From contig MU401467.1 in NCBI GenBank assembly GCA_022579005.1, positions 248,001 through 312,000 on the forward strand: 64,000 nt of DNA, given 5' to 3'. Positions 35,658 to 47,622 of this stretch are shown piece by piece; within the stretch, counting starts at the first letter, position 1, and each line of letters opens with the position of its first letter. The notes beneath the pieces are model-generated. The model saw only the letters and a program-made list of their open reading frames with translations, was not told the origin of the DNA and ran no database searches. The position numbers were made by a program, and so were the translations under genes. Source of the stretch: Poronia punctata. Lineage: Eukaryota; Ascomycota; Sordariomycetes; Xylariales; Xylariaceae.

Positions 35658-37476
35658 TCAAGCACCGCTCTGCCCTGCCTCGCGATAGCGCCCCAGACTC
35701 ACTATTTCCTGCTCCTGCTCCCGTGAGTCGGGCGTCACACGCAAACCGTCCTCTTCTCGGATGCGTCTCTGGACTTCGAAGCGGCCGTCTTTGCCCCAGT
35801 ATGCCGCCTGCTCTTCACCCCGGACAGCCTTCTCGGTGACGAGGACGTATGGCATGGGAGCGTCGAACATGGGCTCAGCTAGCACGCGCTCCATCTCCAT
35901 CTTGAGCCCGCGGGCACCTGTACGAGCCTTCTCCGCCCGCTCAGCAATGGCCTCTAGCGCTTTTCGCGTAAAGAAAAGCTTTGAAGGATACGTCTCGAAC
36001 AGCGCTGTGTATTGCGCAACCAGAGAATTTCGAGGCTCGGTGAGAATCCTGAGTAGATCAGAGCGCGATAATGGTGAGAGCGCAACAATGTTGTGCATGC
36101 GGCCGATGAGTTCCGGGATGAACCCAAAGCCTTGGAGGTCCTCCGGAGTAGTAAGGTCTAAGGCCGTAAGCCTAGAGGCATTGGTACCACTGGGACGGTG
36201 AGGTAGATGAGAGAAAAACTTGGATGGGAGATCGGCCTCGTCGTTTTCGCCTGGCGATTTACTGCGAAGCTCTGATCCGAATCCCATCGCCGGTTTAGAT
36301 ACTCTGTTCAAAATCACCTTGTCGAGGCCAACGAAAGCCCCACACATGACGAAGAGTATATTGCTCGTGTCAATGGTGCATTGCTCGACTTTAGGTGCCG
36401 CCTGTGGGCCCGAACTGAACGACGCAGATCCTGGACCCGTGTAATTCGTAGTAATCGGGCTCGCAGACCTGGACGACGATCGGTTGTCCTTGACGTTGAT
36501 GGTGACCTTGGTTCCCTCGACAAGTTTCAGCAGAGCTTGTTGAACGCCTTCGCCTCCAACATCCCTTCCATTTGAAGTCTCCCGTCTGGCGATCTTGTCA
36601 AACTCGTCCAGAACAACTATCCCATGTTCGGCCGCTTTCACATCGTAATTTGCCTCTACCAGTAACCGTTCTATGCATGTTTCGACGTCCTGCCCGATAT
36701 AGCCCGCCTGGGTAAACGAATTGCAGTCGGATATTGTGAACGGAACGTTTAGTTTCTTGCTTAGCGTTCTAACTACTGTTTAGCAGAGACATAGTATACA
36801 TCGAAGCGGGGATCACTTACTCGAGTATATATGTTTTGCCCACTCCCGTAGGCCCTATTAAGAGAACATTGCTTTTGTCGATTTTGACAGATGGTTGCCT
36901 ACTAAGATCTTCAGGGATGTAGAAGTCGGCGTCCCGTTCAGATCGTTCCCAGCCCTGGTGCATCTGTCGTACGGATTCATGGTGGCCGGGGTAGTCATCT
37001 TAAAGGCGATTGTTAATAAGGCGCTTCCACGGCACAGATATGGCGGACTACCAACCTTCTACCGGATGAGGAGCTTGATCCTGAGCATTCCTATCGCGTG
37101 CGATCGCTTGGCGCATTAGCTTTTCCTCTCTCTTGCGATCCAGCTCCTCTTGGTACTGTTTCCGCCTTATGTTCTGGTAATGGTTGAAGATGACTGAAGA
37201 GATGGTTTTCTTCGCTCTATCTTGCCCAACAACGTATTCATCGACGCGTTTCTTCAGGTCCCTCGGATAGAACTGCGGCACACCGATTGAAGTCTGGGCG
37301 AACATGGGTCCGCGACCCTCTGCGTCGGGCTCATAGCTCGAGGTGAATCCAGAGTTGAAGTCCGTCGTCCTTCGCGTCGTGGCGCGCACTACGGTAGTTG
37401 TCGAGAGAGGTCTAGGGCCATATTTCGGGGTAAGAAGACCAAGGGAAACCCTTGGCCGGGTGATGCTCGTCATCAT
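35658..37476 (-). CDS. CLPX: Mitochondrial ClpX-type AAA+ unfoldase
   Basis: An ATP-dependent unfoldase of the mitochondrial matrix (Mcx1/CLPX). Three exons, 37476-37056, 36998-36821, 36768-35658, give about 569 aa. The N-terminus is Arg/Ser/Thr-rich without acidic residues (RPRVSLGLLTPKYGPRPLST), typical of a matrix presequence. Next come YPRDLKKRVDEYVVGQDRAKK, Walker A GPTGVGKT (189-196), pore loop GYIGQD (222-227), Walker B VVLDEFDK (251-258), GARGLKMEMERVL (sensor 2) and LQGFGFIPELIGRMHNIV. The N-terminal C4 zinc-binding domain of bacterial ClpX is absent. At the position of the ClpP-docking IGF loop the sequence reads AMGFGSELRSKS, so a near-IGF tripeptide is retained, unlike what is reported for yeast Mcx1. 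An insert rich in Ser/Thr (SSSRSASPITTNYTGPGSA region) interrupts the large AAA subdomain. It is divergently oriented to the branching enzyme gene. Confidence 0.95.
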
Positions 37477-38616
37477 ATTGACTATCCGGAATACCAGGGG
37501 TCACGCTTGAAATAGGGAGGACGCACTCTTCCCCGGAAGAAGCCTCGACGATTGGTGGATATCCGTGGTGACACGTACGCTTCGGAAGCCCGGGGATATG
37601 GCGAATGGACTATACGAGCAGAAGCAGCATTCCCCAGCTGTTCCGCAATAGGGTTTTATTTGATTGTTAATGTTTTCATTGATATGCAGCTGGCGACTGT
37701 TCTGCCTTAGTAGGTATTCAGCATACTATTATTTGGTTTGCGAGGTGTTATCCAGGCGGTGCCGGGACAACCTTCAGAGCAGTATGGACCCAGCTCTCCT
37801 GAATCGGAGACAATGCATGGTGATCATGAAAGTGGAAGGTGATGAGTAGAGCTCCCACCAGTGTCCACTTGAGCAGTGGCGTGGACCGCGGGGCTTAGAG
37901 CGCGGGGAGTTCAACCGATAAAGCCGGTGTATTGGCCTACCAGCCAATCAAAAAATCATTACCATCACTATGGACCTGATGATTTCGACACCACTTCCGT
38001 ACTGTGAGTGAACACTGTACATGCAAACCCACTGGCCCACTGGGAATAGTTCAGGTATCAGGTACCAAGATAACAGCAGTGGTATCATCGCTCAAGCTCC
38101 AGTCTTTATCAACGCCAAGTTAAAGGAGCCACCTTGGGAACCAACTTCACGACGTCATTTTTCATGTCCGTGAAACCTCGAATTCCCGTGTCAAGGTAGA
38201 ATGTAGGGCTACCACCACATTACGGTAGGATCTAGTAATCTACTGTAATATAGAGATAGTGCTACAATTCTTAAGACCCGTTGCAGAAACAAAAGATAAG
38301 AGCGTTTCTCTGCCCAAGAGTGTTCTTCACCCCGCCAGCATCAAGCGCGATCCGTTACACGGCGTACCTCCACCAACTTTTTTAATCTTGGGAAGCCCCG
38401 CTATATCAAGCTCCAAGTTATCGTTGACAAGGTCGAGAACGAAAGCTCCGTTCTAGACTGATAATAGCCAGTAAACTAGGGATACATAACTGAAATTGAT
38501 TAATAGTCTCGTCTCAAGAACAAGTTCCTTCCCCCATCTTTATTTCTGTAACCTTGCCTCTTTGCCTTCTTCGTCTTCCAAACACACATACACGCATCCA
38601 CAATACATTGTCGAAA
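37477..38616. promoter_or_regulatory. Bidirectional promoter region between ClpX and branching enzyme genes
   Basis: The 1.1-kb gap separates two divergent genes. The right end is pyrimidine-rich (38525-38580) then A/C-rich up to the ATG at 38617, typical of a fungal transcription start region. No ORF with coding character inside. Confidence 0.5.
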
Positions 38617-41160
38617 ATGACAGCCATAGCAGAACAATCTGCCAATAGTCTCCTGCCAGGTCCTGGTGCGGGACTTCCTAATGACGGCACCGGTAAACGA
38701 GCTATCCTGTTACGCGAGTCGCGTTAAGAAATCTGGACTGACGTGATCTGATCTCCATAGGTGTCGTTAAGTTGGATCCCTACCTTTCTCCGTTCCAAGA
38801 TGCTCTAAAGAGAAGATACACAAAAGCGCAAGAATGGATTCAGAAAATCGCAGATACGGAAGGGGGGATTGAGAAATTCTCTAGAGTCAGTCTATCCTTT
38901 CTCAGCCGCTCGCCAACCCTTTACACTCTAGTGAAAGGTGTTACATACTAATCGGAGTGTCCTAGAGATAGGGTGCCGAGAAATTTGGCCTCAATGTAGA
39001 CAAGGACAACAACATCATCTATCACGAATGGGCGCCAAACGCTGTGCAAGCGTCACTAATCGGAGACTTCAGTTGGTATCCCTTGAAGTACCCCAAGTGC
39101 TAATATTTAGGCTGACCCAGCGGACAGATGGATGGGATATCAAGCCTCACCCTATGCAGAAGGACCAATTCGGTGTGTGGGAGATCGTAATCCCTGCTGT
39201 CAATGGCGAGCCGGCTATTCCTCACAACTCCAAGATCAAGGTAACTTCCCAGGCGTTCTACGTGTCACGACGTGTTTGCTAATGCCTGCTGCGTAGGTCT
39301 CGCTTGAAACTAAGACAGGAGAGCGAGTGGATCGACTACCAGCGTGGATCAAATACGTTACCCAGGATCTTTCAGTCTCGCCTGCCTACGATGCACGCTT
39401 TTGGAACCCTCCCGAGGCTGATAGATATACCTTCAAGCACCCGCGACCGAAGAAGCCCCAGAGCGCACGTGTTTACGAAGCCCATGTTGGCATATCTTCC
39501 CCCGAGTTGCGGGTGACGACTTACAAGGAGTTCACCAAAAACATGTTACCTAGGATAAAAAGCCTGGGTTACAATGTGATTCAGCTGATGGCCATTATGG
39601 AACATGCCTATTACGCCAGCTTCGGCTACCAAGTGAACAACTTCTTCGCCGCCAGCAGCCGTTACGGTACCCCGGAGGAGCTCAAGGAGTTGGTAGACAC
39701 TGCGCACGGCATGGGACTCCATGTCCTCTTGGATGTTGTTCACAGCCACGCCTCCAAGAATGTGCTCGACGGACTGAACCAGTTCGATGGTACGGATAAC
39801 CTCTATTTCCACGAAGGGCCCAAGGGGCGACATGAACTTTGGGATAGTAGGCTGTTCAACTATGGAAGTCACGAAGTCATGAGGTTTCTGCTTAGTAACT
39901 TGAGATTCTGGATGGACGAATATAACTTTGACGGCTTCCGTTTCGATGGTGTGACAAGTATGCTCTATACGCATCATGGTATTGGCACGTAAGTTCACAT
40001 CTGCATATAAATTCCTTTGGCCCGAAGCACTAACTCTTCCCATAGGGGTTTCTCGGGTGGGTATCACGAGTACTACGGTCCCGACGTTGATGAGGAGGCA
40101 GTGGTATATATGATGGTCGCGAACGAAATGCTCCACGACCTCTATCCGGAATGTATCACGGTGGCGGAGGACGTGTCGGGCATGCCTGCACTCTGCCTGC
40201 CCTTGTCTCTCGGCGGGGTTGGCTTCGATTACAGACTCGCCATGGCTGTTCCCGATATGTGGATCAAGATTCTGAAAGAGAAGAAGGACGAGGAATGGGA
40301 CATGTCGAATATCTGCTGGACTCTGACCAACAGACGACACGGCGAGAAGACAATTGCTTATTGCGAAAGCCACGATCAAGCGTGAGTCCCCGCGGGATTC
40401 TTGGCCATGCCAGAGAGCTAACAAACCTTGTAGGCTGGTAGGCGATAAGACGTTGATGATGCACCTCTGCGACGCGGAGTTGTACACGAACATGTCGGTC
40501 TTGACCCCTTTGACACCCGTCATTGCGCGAGGAATGGCGTTACACAAGATGATCCGCCTCCTCACCCACGGCTTGGGCGGCGAAGGGTACCTTACTTTTG
40601 AGGGTAATGAGTTCGGTCATCCTGAATGGCTCGACTTCCCGCGCGAAGGAAACCAGAACTCGTTTTGGTACGCGCGAAGACAGTTGAACCTGACTGAGGA
40701 TAATCTCCTACGATACAAGGACCTTAACGAGTTCGACCGTCAGATGAACTTGACTGAAGCGCACTTTGGCTGGTTGCACGCCCCACAGGCGTTTATCAGC
40801 CTCAAGAACGAAACCGACAAGATCATCGTGTTTGAGCGCGGGGGCTGCGTCTTCATCTTCAATTTCCACCCTACCCAAAGCTTTTCTGACTATCGCATCG
40901 GCGTCGACGTGGCTGGCACGTATAAGATCGTACTAGACACTGACACGAAGGAGGTCGGTGGTTTTGGGCGGGTTGATCCTACGACTAGGTTCTTCACCAC
41001 ACCCATGGAGTGGAACGGAAGGAAAAACTGGACGCATGTGTATATCCCTGCACGGAGTGCTCTGGTAAGTTCATTAGAATATACTCTCCTGTTTTTTCAT
41101 GAAGCTAATTCAGAACGTCAGGTCCTGGCACCCGAATCTAGCATTTCGCAGCATTCTTGA
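38617..41160 (+). CDS. GLC3: 1,4-alpha-glucan (glycogen) branching enzyme, GH13
   Basis: Introduces alpha-1,6 branches into glycogen in the cytosol. Eight exons: 38617-38692, 38761-38885, 38972-39071, 39128-39240, 39297-39988, 40046-40381, 40434-41064, 41122-41160, total 703 aa, the normal length for eukaryotic branching enzymes. The CBM48-like N-terminal part reads [27 protein letters not shown] across the exon 3/4 joint. The GH13 barrel has region I DVVHSH, region [12 protein letters not shown] (nucleophile Asp, residue 355), region [11 protein letters not shown] (acid/base Glu410) and region IV ESHDQ (Asp479). The C-terminal all-beta domain ([24 protein letters not shown]) ends [13 protein letters not shown]. 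Intron 7 (41065-41121) is 57 nt, divisible by three and free of stops, so retention would insert 19 residues. Start context TCGAAAATGAC follows a pyrimidine-rich leader. Confidence 0.98.
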
Positions 41161-41557
41161 TCACTACGAGACGAAGCGCTTGGGGGAGTCGGTCAGTTCT
41201 TAAACATAATCACTGTGAACTGAAGACCGACGTCCTTTCGTCTTTTTTGCCACCAAGATTGTGGCCTTCACTAATCTTCAACTCTTTGGGCGCAGCAAGA
41301 GCGAGTTTTCATATGTATAAAAAAATAGGAGCAGTAATAGCCTTCATCGTAATTGATCCATCAAAAGATAGACCTTGACATATGCCCTTGCATTGGAAAC
41401 ACATCCTTATTTTTATCCCATAACCAATGACTACTGGCACCCATATAGATGGCTGCTATCGCAATGCGTGAACACACGGTGATAGGAAAACTGTCCGGGT
41501 TATTAATATGTTAGGTTGAACAGGGGTCAAACTGAGATTTGCGTCCTGGGGCGATTT
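41161..41557. other. Short convergent 3' region between GLC3 and ORC5
   Basis: Only about 400 nt separate the two stop codons. AATAAA-like and T-rich segments suggest overlapping 3' UTR/polyadenylation signals. No gene. Confidence 0.5.
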
Positions 41558-43149
41558 TTATTCGACAAGCCACTCCTCGACCTCGACGCCCATACTCCGG
41601 CCTATACCCCTGATGACCTCCCAGCCAACATTGACCCTCCACTTCCCACCGCGATCCAGGTCCGCCCCTCCACCGCCAGCACCCAGGGCACCAGTAGTGC
41701 TTCCTCCGACGCGAACCAGAAGCCGCAGACTAGCCAACGTCGCTATAGCCATACCGACGTCGCCATCTACGCCCCCTGCACTTCCCCTAGCTTCGTTCGC
41801 GTCACCAGTCCACTCCTGTTTCGTGGCAACGTAAATAGCGACCATGCGCTCGAGCACAAAGACACCGGGGCCCAGCAATTTCCTCGCGATCCGGCGATGC
41901 TTCGACTTCCTGCCCCGACCTGTCCCCGCGCTAGCATTCGGCGTGCTAGACAAAGTGATGCCGCCGCGCCGGCGCTTCTTGGACCCCGTGTGCCAGGTAC
42001 TGAAGAGCGCGTTGTCGTGTCGCGGGGCGTTGTGCGAGGCCAGATAAGCGGCTATGAGCAATCGACGGGCCGTCGGTGGTAGGAGAGTCGAGAGATCTGT
42101 ACCTGTACCTGTACCTGTACCTGTCCCTGTACCACTACCACTGTTCTTCTTCGGTCTCGGTCGCGCGTATTGTATCCCCGGCTCTATGACGCTCTCGTCT
42201 TGGAAATAGGCGCGCGCGGCGATCAGGAGCTTGCTGAACTCGCGCGCTTTGTGTGTACCCGCTGCTACGGGGGCAGTGAATCGCGGCCAGAGCGTGGTGC
42301 AGGAATGCTGCAGGCGCGGGAGGGTGCGTGCTGCCGGACGGGTCAGGGAGTCGTGGACGGCGGCTGCGAAGCGCGTCCATAGATCCGTTGTCTCTTGCGG
42401 CGTGGTATTCGGGAGGGCGGGAGGTGGTGTTCGGGCGAGGATGCTGATGTATTGGGCTTTGGTATACGGTGGGAAATGTATGTGAGGTGGGGAGGATATT
42501 CGCATTACGGAGGGTAGGGGCGTGGTGACGATGAATACGGTGGTTAGGTTTGGGATCTGGGAGATTGATTTTAGTTAGATTCGGGGCTTTTCGGTGTCCT
42601 TGTCCTTGCTTGGATTGTGCAGGGTTTCATTTGAGAAGGGGGATCTTGGTGTACTGTACATACAATTTCAGATAATCTGGCTAGACCAGGGAGTAAAGTA
42701 GGCGAAGCATCACGCTGTCGATCGATACCATCGAACACAAGCACGAATCTTTTCGACTGCGGCGCTCTCTCGACGTATTTCAGCATCTTGGTCAGCTCGG
42801 CCGTCAGAGCGGCAAACGTCTCGCAGCGACCGGCAGTAGACCCGTCCGCCAGCGCATCCTGCACCAGACCAGCCGTCCTCTCGAACAGATGGCGGGCCGT
42901 GACACACTCGGCTGACTTGACGATGGCGTAGTTCAGATCAGACGGCGAGTCGTCGCGGAACGTCTGGAGGAGTGCGCCGACGATGGCGCTCTTGCCCGTC
43001 GCCTCGGCGCCGTGGACGACGACGTTACGACATGGCGCTATCCGGGGATGGATTAGAGCCGCGAGGGCGTTTATCTGGGCCTCGCGACAGGGAAAGTTTG
43101 TGAAGATTGATGCTAAGAGGTCGTCGGGTAGCTCGAATATCGACGCCAT
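41558..43149 (-). CDS. ORC5: Origin recognition complex subunit 5
   Basis: A subunit of the ORC ATPase that marks replication origins and loads MCM. Two exons, 43149-42664 and 42556-41558, give 494 aa. It begins MASIFELPDDLLASIFTNFPCREAQINALAALI, the usual Orc5 opening (FPgRexQI). Walker A is GAEATGKS (residues 47-54) and Walker B FVLVFDGID (Asp140/Asp143). The joint LARLSEIIPNLTTVFIVTT continues the AAA+ fold, and the second exon carries the winged-helix-type C-terminus (FSKLLIAARAYFQDES, RRLLIAAYLASHNAPRHDNALF, KRRRGG, VFVLERMVAIY). The C-terminal half contains two low-complexity tracts: a Gly-Thr run coded by a hexanucleotide repeat, and a Gly-rich loop. The ATG at 43149 is preferred over the upstream non-ATG frame extension. 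Confidence 0.93.
42097..42131. repeat. CTGTAC hexanucleotide repeat coding Gly-Thr in ORC5
   Basis: Five to six CTGTAC-type hexamers on the plus strand read GGTACA (Gly-Thr) on the coding strand and give an SGTGTGTGTGT-like run between two conserved helices of ORC5. One unit has a C/A change. Confidence 0.9.
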
Positions 43150-46100
43150 CACTCATAAGCATTTGACATCCATGTATGATTCTTTTTTTGATGGATACAG
43201 CAGCGATTAACGGGGGTAACAGAGTCAGATTTATTCGGCAGTCTTCCGTAGGTATTAAACCAGACAATTACTAGATATAATTGTTCGTGAGGTCCCTTTC
43301 AAATGAATTTTTACTTGTAACAATGAAATACATAGGTACTCCTATCTCGGCGCGTCTCTCAAGTTGTAAAGCCGATGAGACGCGCTAACTATCATTAACT
43401 AATTTACTCCTTCTACGCGTATGGTGTATTAGGTAATATTTAAAATGTGGGTCTTACCGGAGGCTTGCATATATTATTTTATCAGGTACAGCATCGGGCC
43501 CCGCCCGCTTGCCGTTCCCGGTGGCTGAGGCTCGGCTCAGCTGAGGCGACCCTGTAAGCTGTCACTGCCTGTTATAAGAAATCAATTGCTTGTGCTGTTG
43601 CTCATGCGAGGCTTCCTCGTGAGCGCCATGAGAAAGCAATGGGCATACTAGGTATTCGCGAAGAGGTGGTCGAGCTCGCCTTCGCTTCTAGGATACAATG
43701 TGACAGCTGCGATTCCTGCTGGACAGCTACAGTGGACAATGCCCGGTCCTACTGGGGATTTCGGAGCAGGTGTAACACCATTCTTTCCTGTTCGACTGTT
43801 CCTGTATATGTTTTTTTCTACTGTGTGTGCGCATATGCTTTTAATTCAGACTTTCTTGGAATCGGCAACACACCCAAGGGCCAAGGTGTCTCGGTACATG
43901 ACAATACCAAGATATGACGCGTTCCAAGCAGCTGTCGTAGTGTATTATATTACAAGACCAGGTCATCCCAGAAGCGTACAGATCCGCCGATGATAGCACC
44001 CTGGGGTACAGCTTCAGTTTCACTGTTGCCCAGGTACAGTCAAAGATTTTAGGTTCTCGACCGGACTTACGAAATTGGTGTGGCGTTCCGACCACGCAAA
44101 ACCGTTGAAAACACCGTGATAAATTTGCTACTGCACAGGCCAAAAACGTTCTGGATCCTTTTGACTATAACTTCACGATCAATTTGCCATATCGCTTTGA
44201 AATTCTAGCAGGGCTTTTATAGACTTTTTATGCTCCGGGTTCTAACCCCTTTAACCCTTCCTCTACCATAGGTAAAAAATGGGAGTTCTTTCATCATCTC
44301 ATCCTCGAGAAGCCTAACCACATGCCCTTTTCAAACAATACGGGGCCAAAGTAAAGCGGGAGATTCAGCTAAGGTAGCGGTTTCACGACTAACACTGGGT
44401 AAGTCTTAGGGTTATAATATAACTTCCCATAAGCTCCAGCTCCGAACTTCATACTATTCATGTTACCATTCCAGATATCATGTCCAAAGGCAAGTTTGAC
44501 GACATCCAGGTTCATGTCATAGGTATAGCGAATAGCATGACAATAGATGTCCGTACCGTAGGTAGTTATACAACAGACAACCAACGTACCAATCCCAACA
44601 ATAGAAACGCTCCCAGTATCCTTCAGAAGTAATTCCCAGACCTTACAACACCATTAGCCGGTCTGGCTTGCAAAAGTAAAAGGCGAAAATTATGAATCTC
44701 ATGTAAGCTGTTTTACGGAACAGGGAAGAAGGATAGAGATAGCTCAAGAAAGTAAGTTAGCAAGCACCGCAACTGGGAGTTCACCGAATCAGGTCCCGGG
44801 AGAATCTTTCAACGTTGTTATATCCTATATAAGCTAACAAGGCTCAATATTAGATTCCCTCGCTCACTTACATCTTGTGCTGTCCTTATTCTGGTAGTGT
44901 AGATATCCCCTTACTGAAGGCTCTTACCCGTTAGGGATGCTGTGAAACACAGGCCAAGTTTTGGAAAGTATGTAGGTTAGGCCGATGTACCTCGTCCAAA
45001 TTGTACCGTTTAATACCTTTTGATATTTATCCACATCGAAACAAAATAGAGCGTTGTGTTTACAACCCTAAGCAATACTTTATTTGGATTGTAGGGCCTG
45101 ATATCTGTGATGTTTGCCTTCTCGGGCTCCTCTTCTCCTTTTTCTTCTTAAGAGGCCATGCGCCTCTCATTTTGGGGTGTATATATACATTGTTCAAATA
45201 GACGTGCGGTTCAATTGTAGAGACTGTCGATGTTACGGGGAACTACGCAGACTGATCACTTGTTCTGCGTCTACATATTACATTGGTGAAGCCAAGCGCC
45301 TGTTACAAGCGGAATAGACCAACCCGAAGACGAGATGGTATAATAGGATTATTTGAGCCGGTAGAAAAGTTATGTTGGAAGTCGGTGGATGTAGAGAGGC
45401 GTGAAAGCACACTTATATGCTGCATAAATCGATGCTGACTGGCATCAAAAGCTGCGGTCCTTGACTCTTGAATAATGATACGAGGCAGGTTCATAGGCTC
45501 GGTTGATATTAAGACCCGCCTATGGATACCTACCTGGAAGCGCAGAAGATCTGACGAAGTTGTGTTCGACAGCATATCAGCGAAATAATAGACATGTCGG
45601 CAGCAAACTCCCCAATGGCGATATGGAGAAACTCAACGACAAAGGAGAATAGCGCAATAAAACAACGTAAACGGAAATACAATAGAAGAAAAGGTATGTT
45701 TATATATAAAAAGGTGCGAGTACGTAAGCGATGTAAAGGGGAAAGTTTGATCCTACTGATTACATATCATTAAACGAGCATGTCAGGGGCCAGTACTGCA
45801 ATGCTGATTAGTAACCCACGACAGCCAGAGAGCGTAGCCAAGTCGTGTAGCATGACTTCGTATGCACCTTATATTCATAGGACTGCAACAGACCATATGT
45901 AGTCTCGATACCATAATGAGACTGCGAGGCCATGATACCTGGTCTGGTATTCATACTCCGACAGGAAATCCTGATGGAATACATATAATAACCCAAGTCC
46001 TCTTGTAGATATCGTGAGAAAATGTGCACACTGCCAAATGCCGACGTCTAGCCATAGGGCTATCTAAGTGTAGGTATACACTCTGCCAACCTAGGTCTTA

Positions 46101-47622
46101 CCGGTTGGGGTCGACTATCGAAAACGCTATTTTCAGCCTCAGTGGCGAGTTTTATTAGGTGTTTGGTTTCGTCCTGCACCTTCATGCAGTGGCGCACACG
46201 GGTCCTGGTTGCCGACTAGCCCCTGTCGGAGGTCAAGGGGATTGGTGGTTTGGTTCTGTCAAAGGCCCCAGGCTTGGATCTGAGATACCAGTCTACGGCG
46301 CAGCAGGAGTGATACGGCGTACCGGGACTGAATCCGGCCAAAGCTGCCTCCTAGCCTCAGGACAAGTACCTAATATGTGATATTACCTAATACCTATTAG
46401 CCATGGGATTTGTGTATAAATAGGTACCGAAGGTAGGTAGTTACTAATCTAGCCTATGAGCTTGACAAGAAATTGAACCCCGGAAGACCCTGGAAACTAG
46501 AGCTAATACTCCAAACGGAGCAGCAAAATGAAAATGGTAATTAGATCGTGGAGTACTGTAGGTATGTGCCTCGCGTCGTTTTGGGCCCGAGAGAAATGTG
46601 ACTAGGATGTAACCATACCACTGGGACTCGGCTAAAAAGATCGAATTTGAACACTAAGGAGTGACGGAGAAAAAGGGGGGAGGGACGGAATAGAAAAGTA
46701 GTTCCCCGACGTGTAATAGGCGTGATAACTACCGACATGCTCCATGTTGTTACAGAAATATGAAAATATGATTTTTATGTAGACTGAGCTAGTGGTTGAG
46801 AAAAAGTGTTCGCATGTGATTGAATCTCATATGGGAATAATACATGATTATTAATTACAAGAGTCGCCGCTGGTAGGAATACCTAGCCGACGACAAGTGG
46901 TCCCACGCTGACAATCTCCAGATCCATAACGCGCTAGATACTTACGCGAAGGTTAAAAAAAGCGAGGAAGAAAGGACGTCGTCGTTCTTATAAAAATAGG
47001 GAGCCCAAGCTTCGTTCATTGGCCTGTGCCTGGGAAGGATTGTTAAACCAAGAAATTTTTAAATTGAGAAAGGATCTTCGCCTGATGCTAAGCCATTATA
47101 GTGTTGGTCTAGTTCAGCTCGCTTGCCGACGGCGTGGATACATCATCACCCTAGCCCTGTCCTCGGGCGGGCCTAGATTCGACTAGACGGAACCGTCCTA
47201 CCGTTAGATCCGCTAGGACCCCGCGCCTTCTAGATCGGGTCACACAACCGGGCACCTTCCTCGGACTTGTTGTAATCTCGGACAGGCTACCACGTCCGCT
47301 ACCACCCTAGCACCTCGAGCTACTTTTCAAGTCATGTTGCATCGTAGGGCTTTGGAGGCTGGCAGCCATGGCATGCAGGTACCATCATGACTCTATCCCC
47401 TACCTTGTTGGATCAGGTCAAGGGCCAAAGGCTCAAGCTCCCGTTGGGGAAGAAAAGGAGTCGAGCGCGCGCGACCCTTCAAAATGGCCTACTTGCCTGA
47501 TTCTCTTTTTCCTCCTTCCTCGAACGTGATATTTGTAGCTTCCGAATATTCTAGACACTGCCCGATAGAGTGTCGTTTCGTTCCTTACTTGTTTTAGTCA
47601 CTCATTTATTGCACACGTTAAT
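43150..47622. other. 4.5-kb gene-sparse divergent region between ORC5 and chitinase
   Basis: Contains both promoters: ORC5 near 43150 and chitinase near 47622. The DNA immediately upstream of the chitinase (47540-47622) is pyrimidine-rich. ORFs do not exceed 100 codons and have no recognisable content. A GC-rich segment with short inverted repeats (CTCAGCTGAG) is at 43500-43560 and another GC-rich stretch at 47120-47300. TAGGTA motifs at 46380-46445. No gene or RNA supported. Confidence 0.5.

Noticed and set aside
35299..35665. Two overlapping minus-strand ORFs downstream of ClpX
   Set aside because: Hydrophobic/aromatic composition in alternate frames within the ClpX 3' flank, no start context or homology.
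39546..40565. 339-codon minus-strand ORF opposite the branching enzyme
   Set aside because: Runs across real GLC3 exons and introns in antisense; no motif, and GLC3 catalytic motifs on the plus strand explain the constraint.
41516..42082. 188-codon plus-strand ORF opposite ORC5
   Set aside because: Pro/Ser/Ala-rich antisense of a GC-rich ORC5 exon; ORC5 motifs and exon joints are convincing.
42097..42131. CRISPR or regulatory array at the CTGTAC repeats
   Set aside because: It is a short hexanucleotide repeat inside the ORC5 coding sequence, in frame, coding Gly-Thr.
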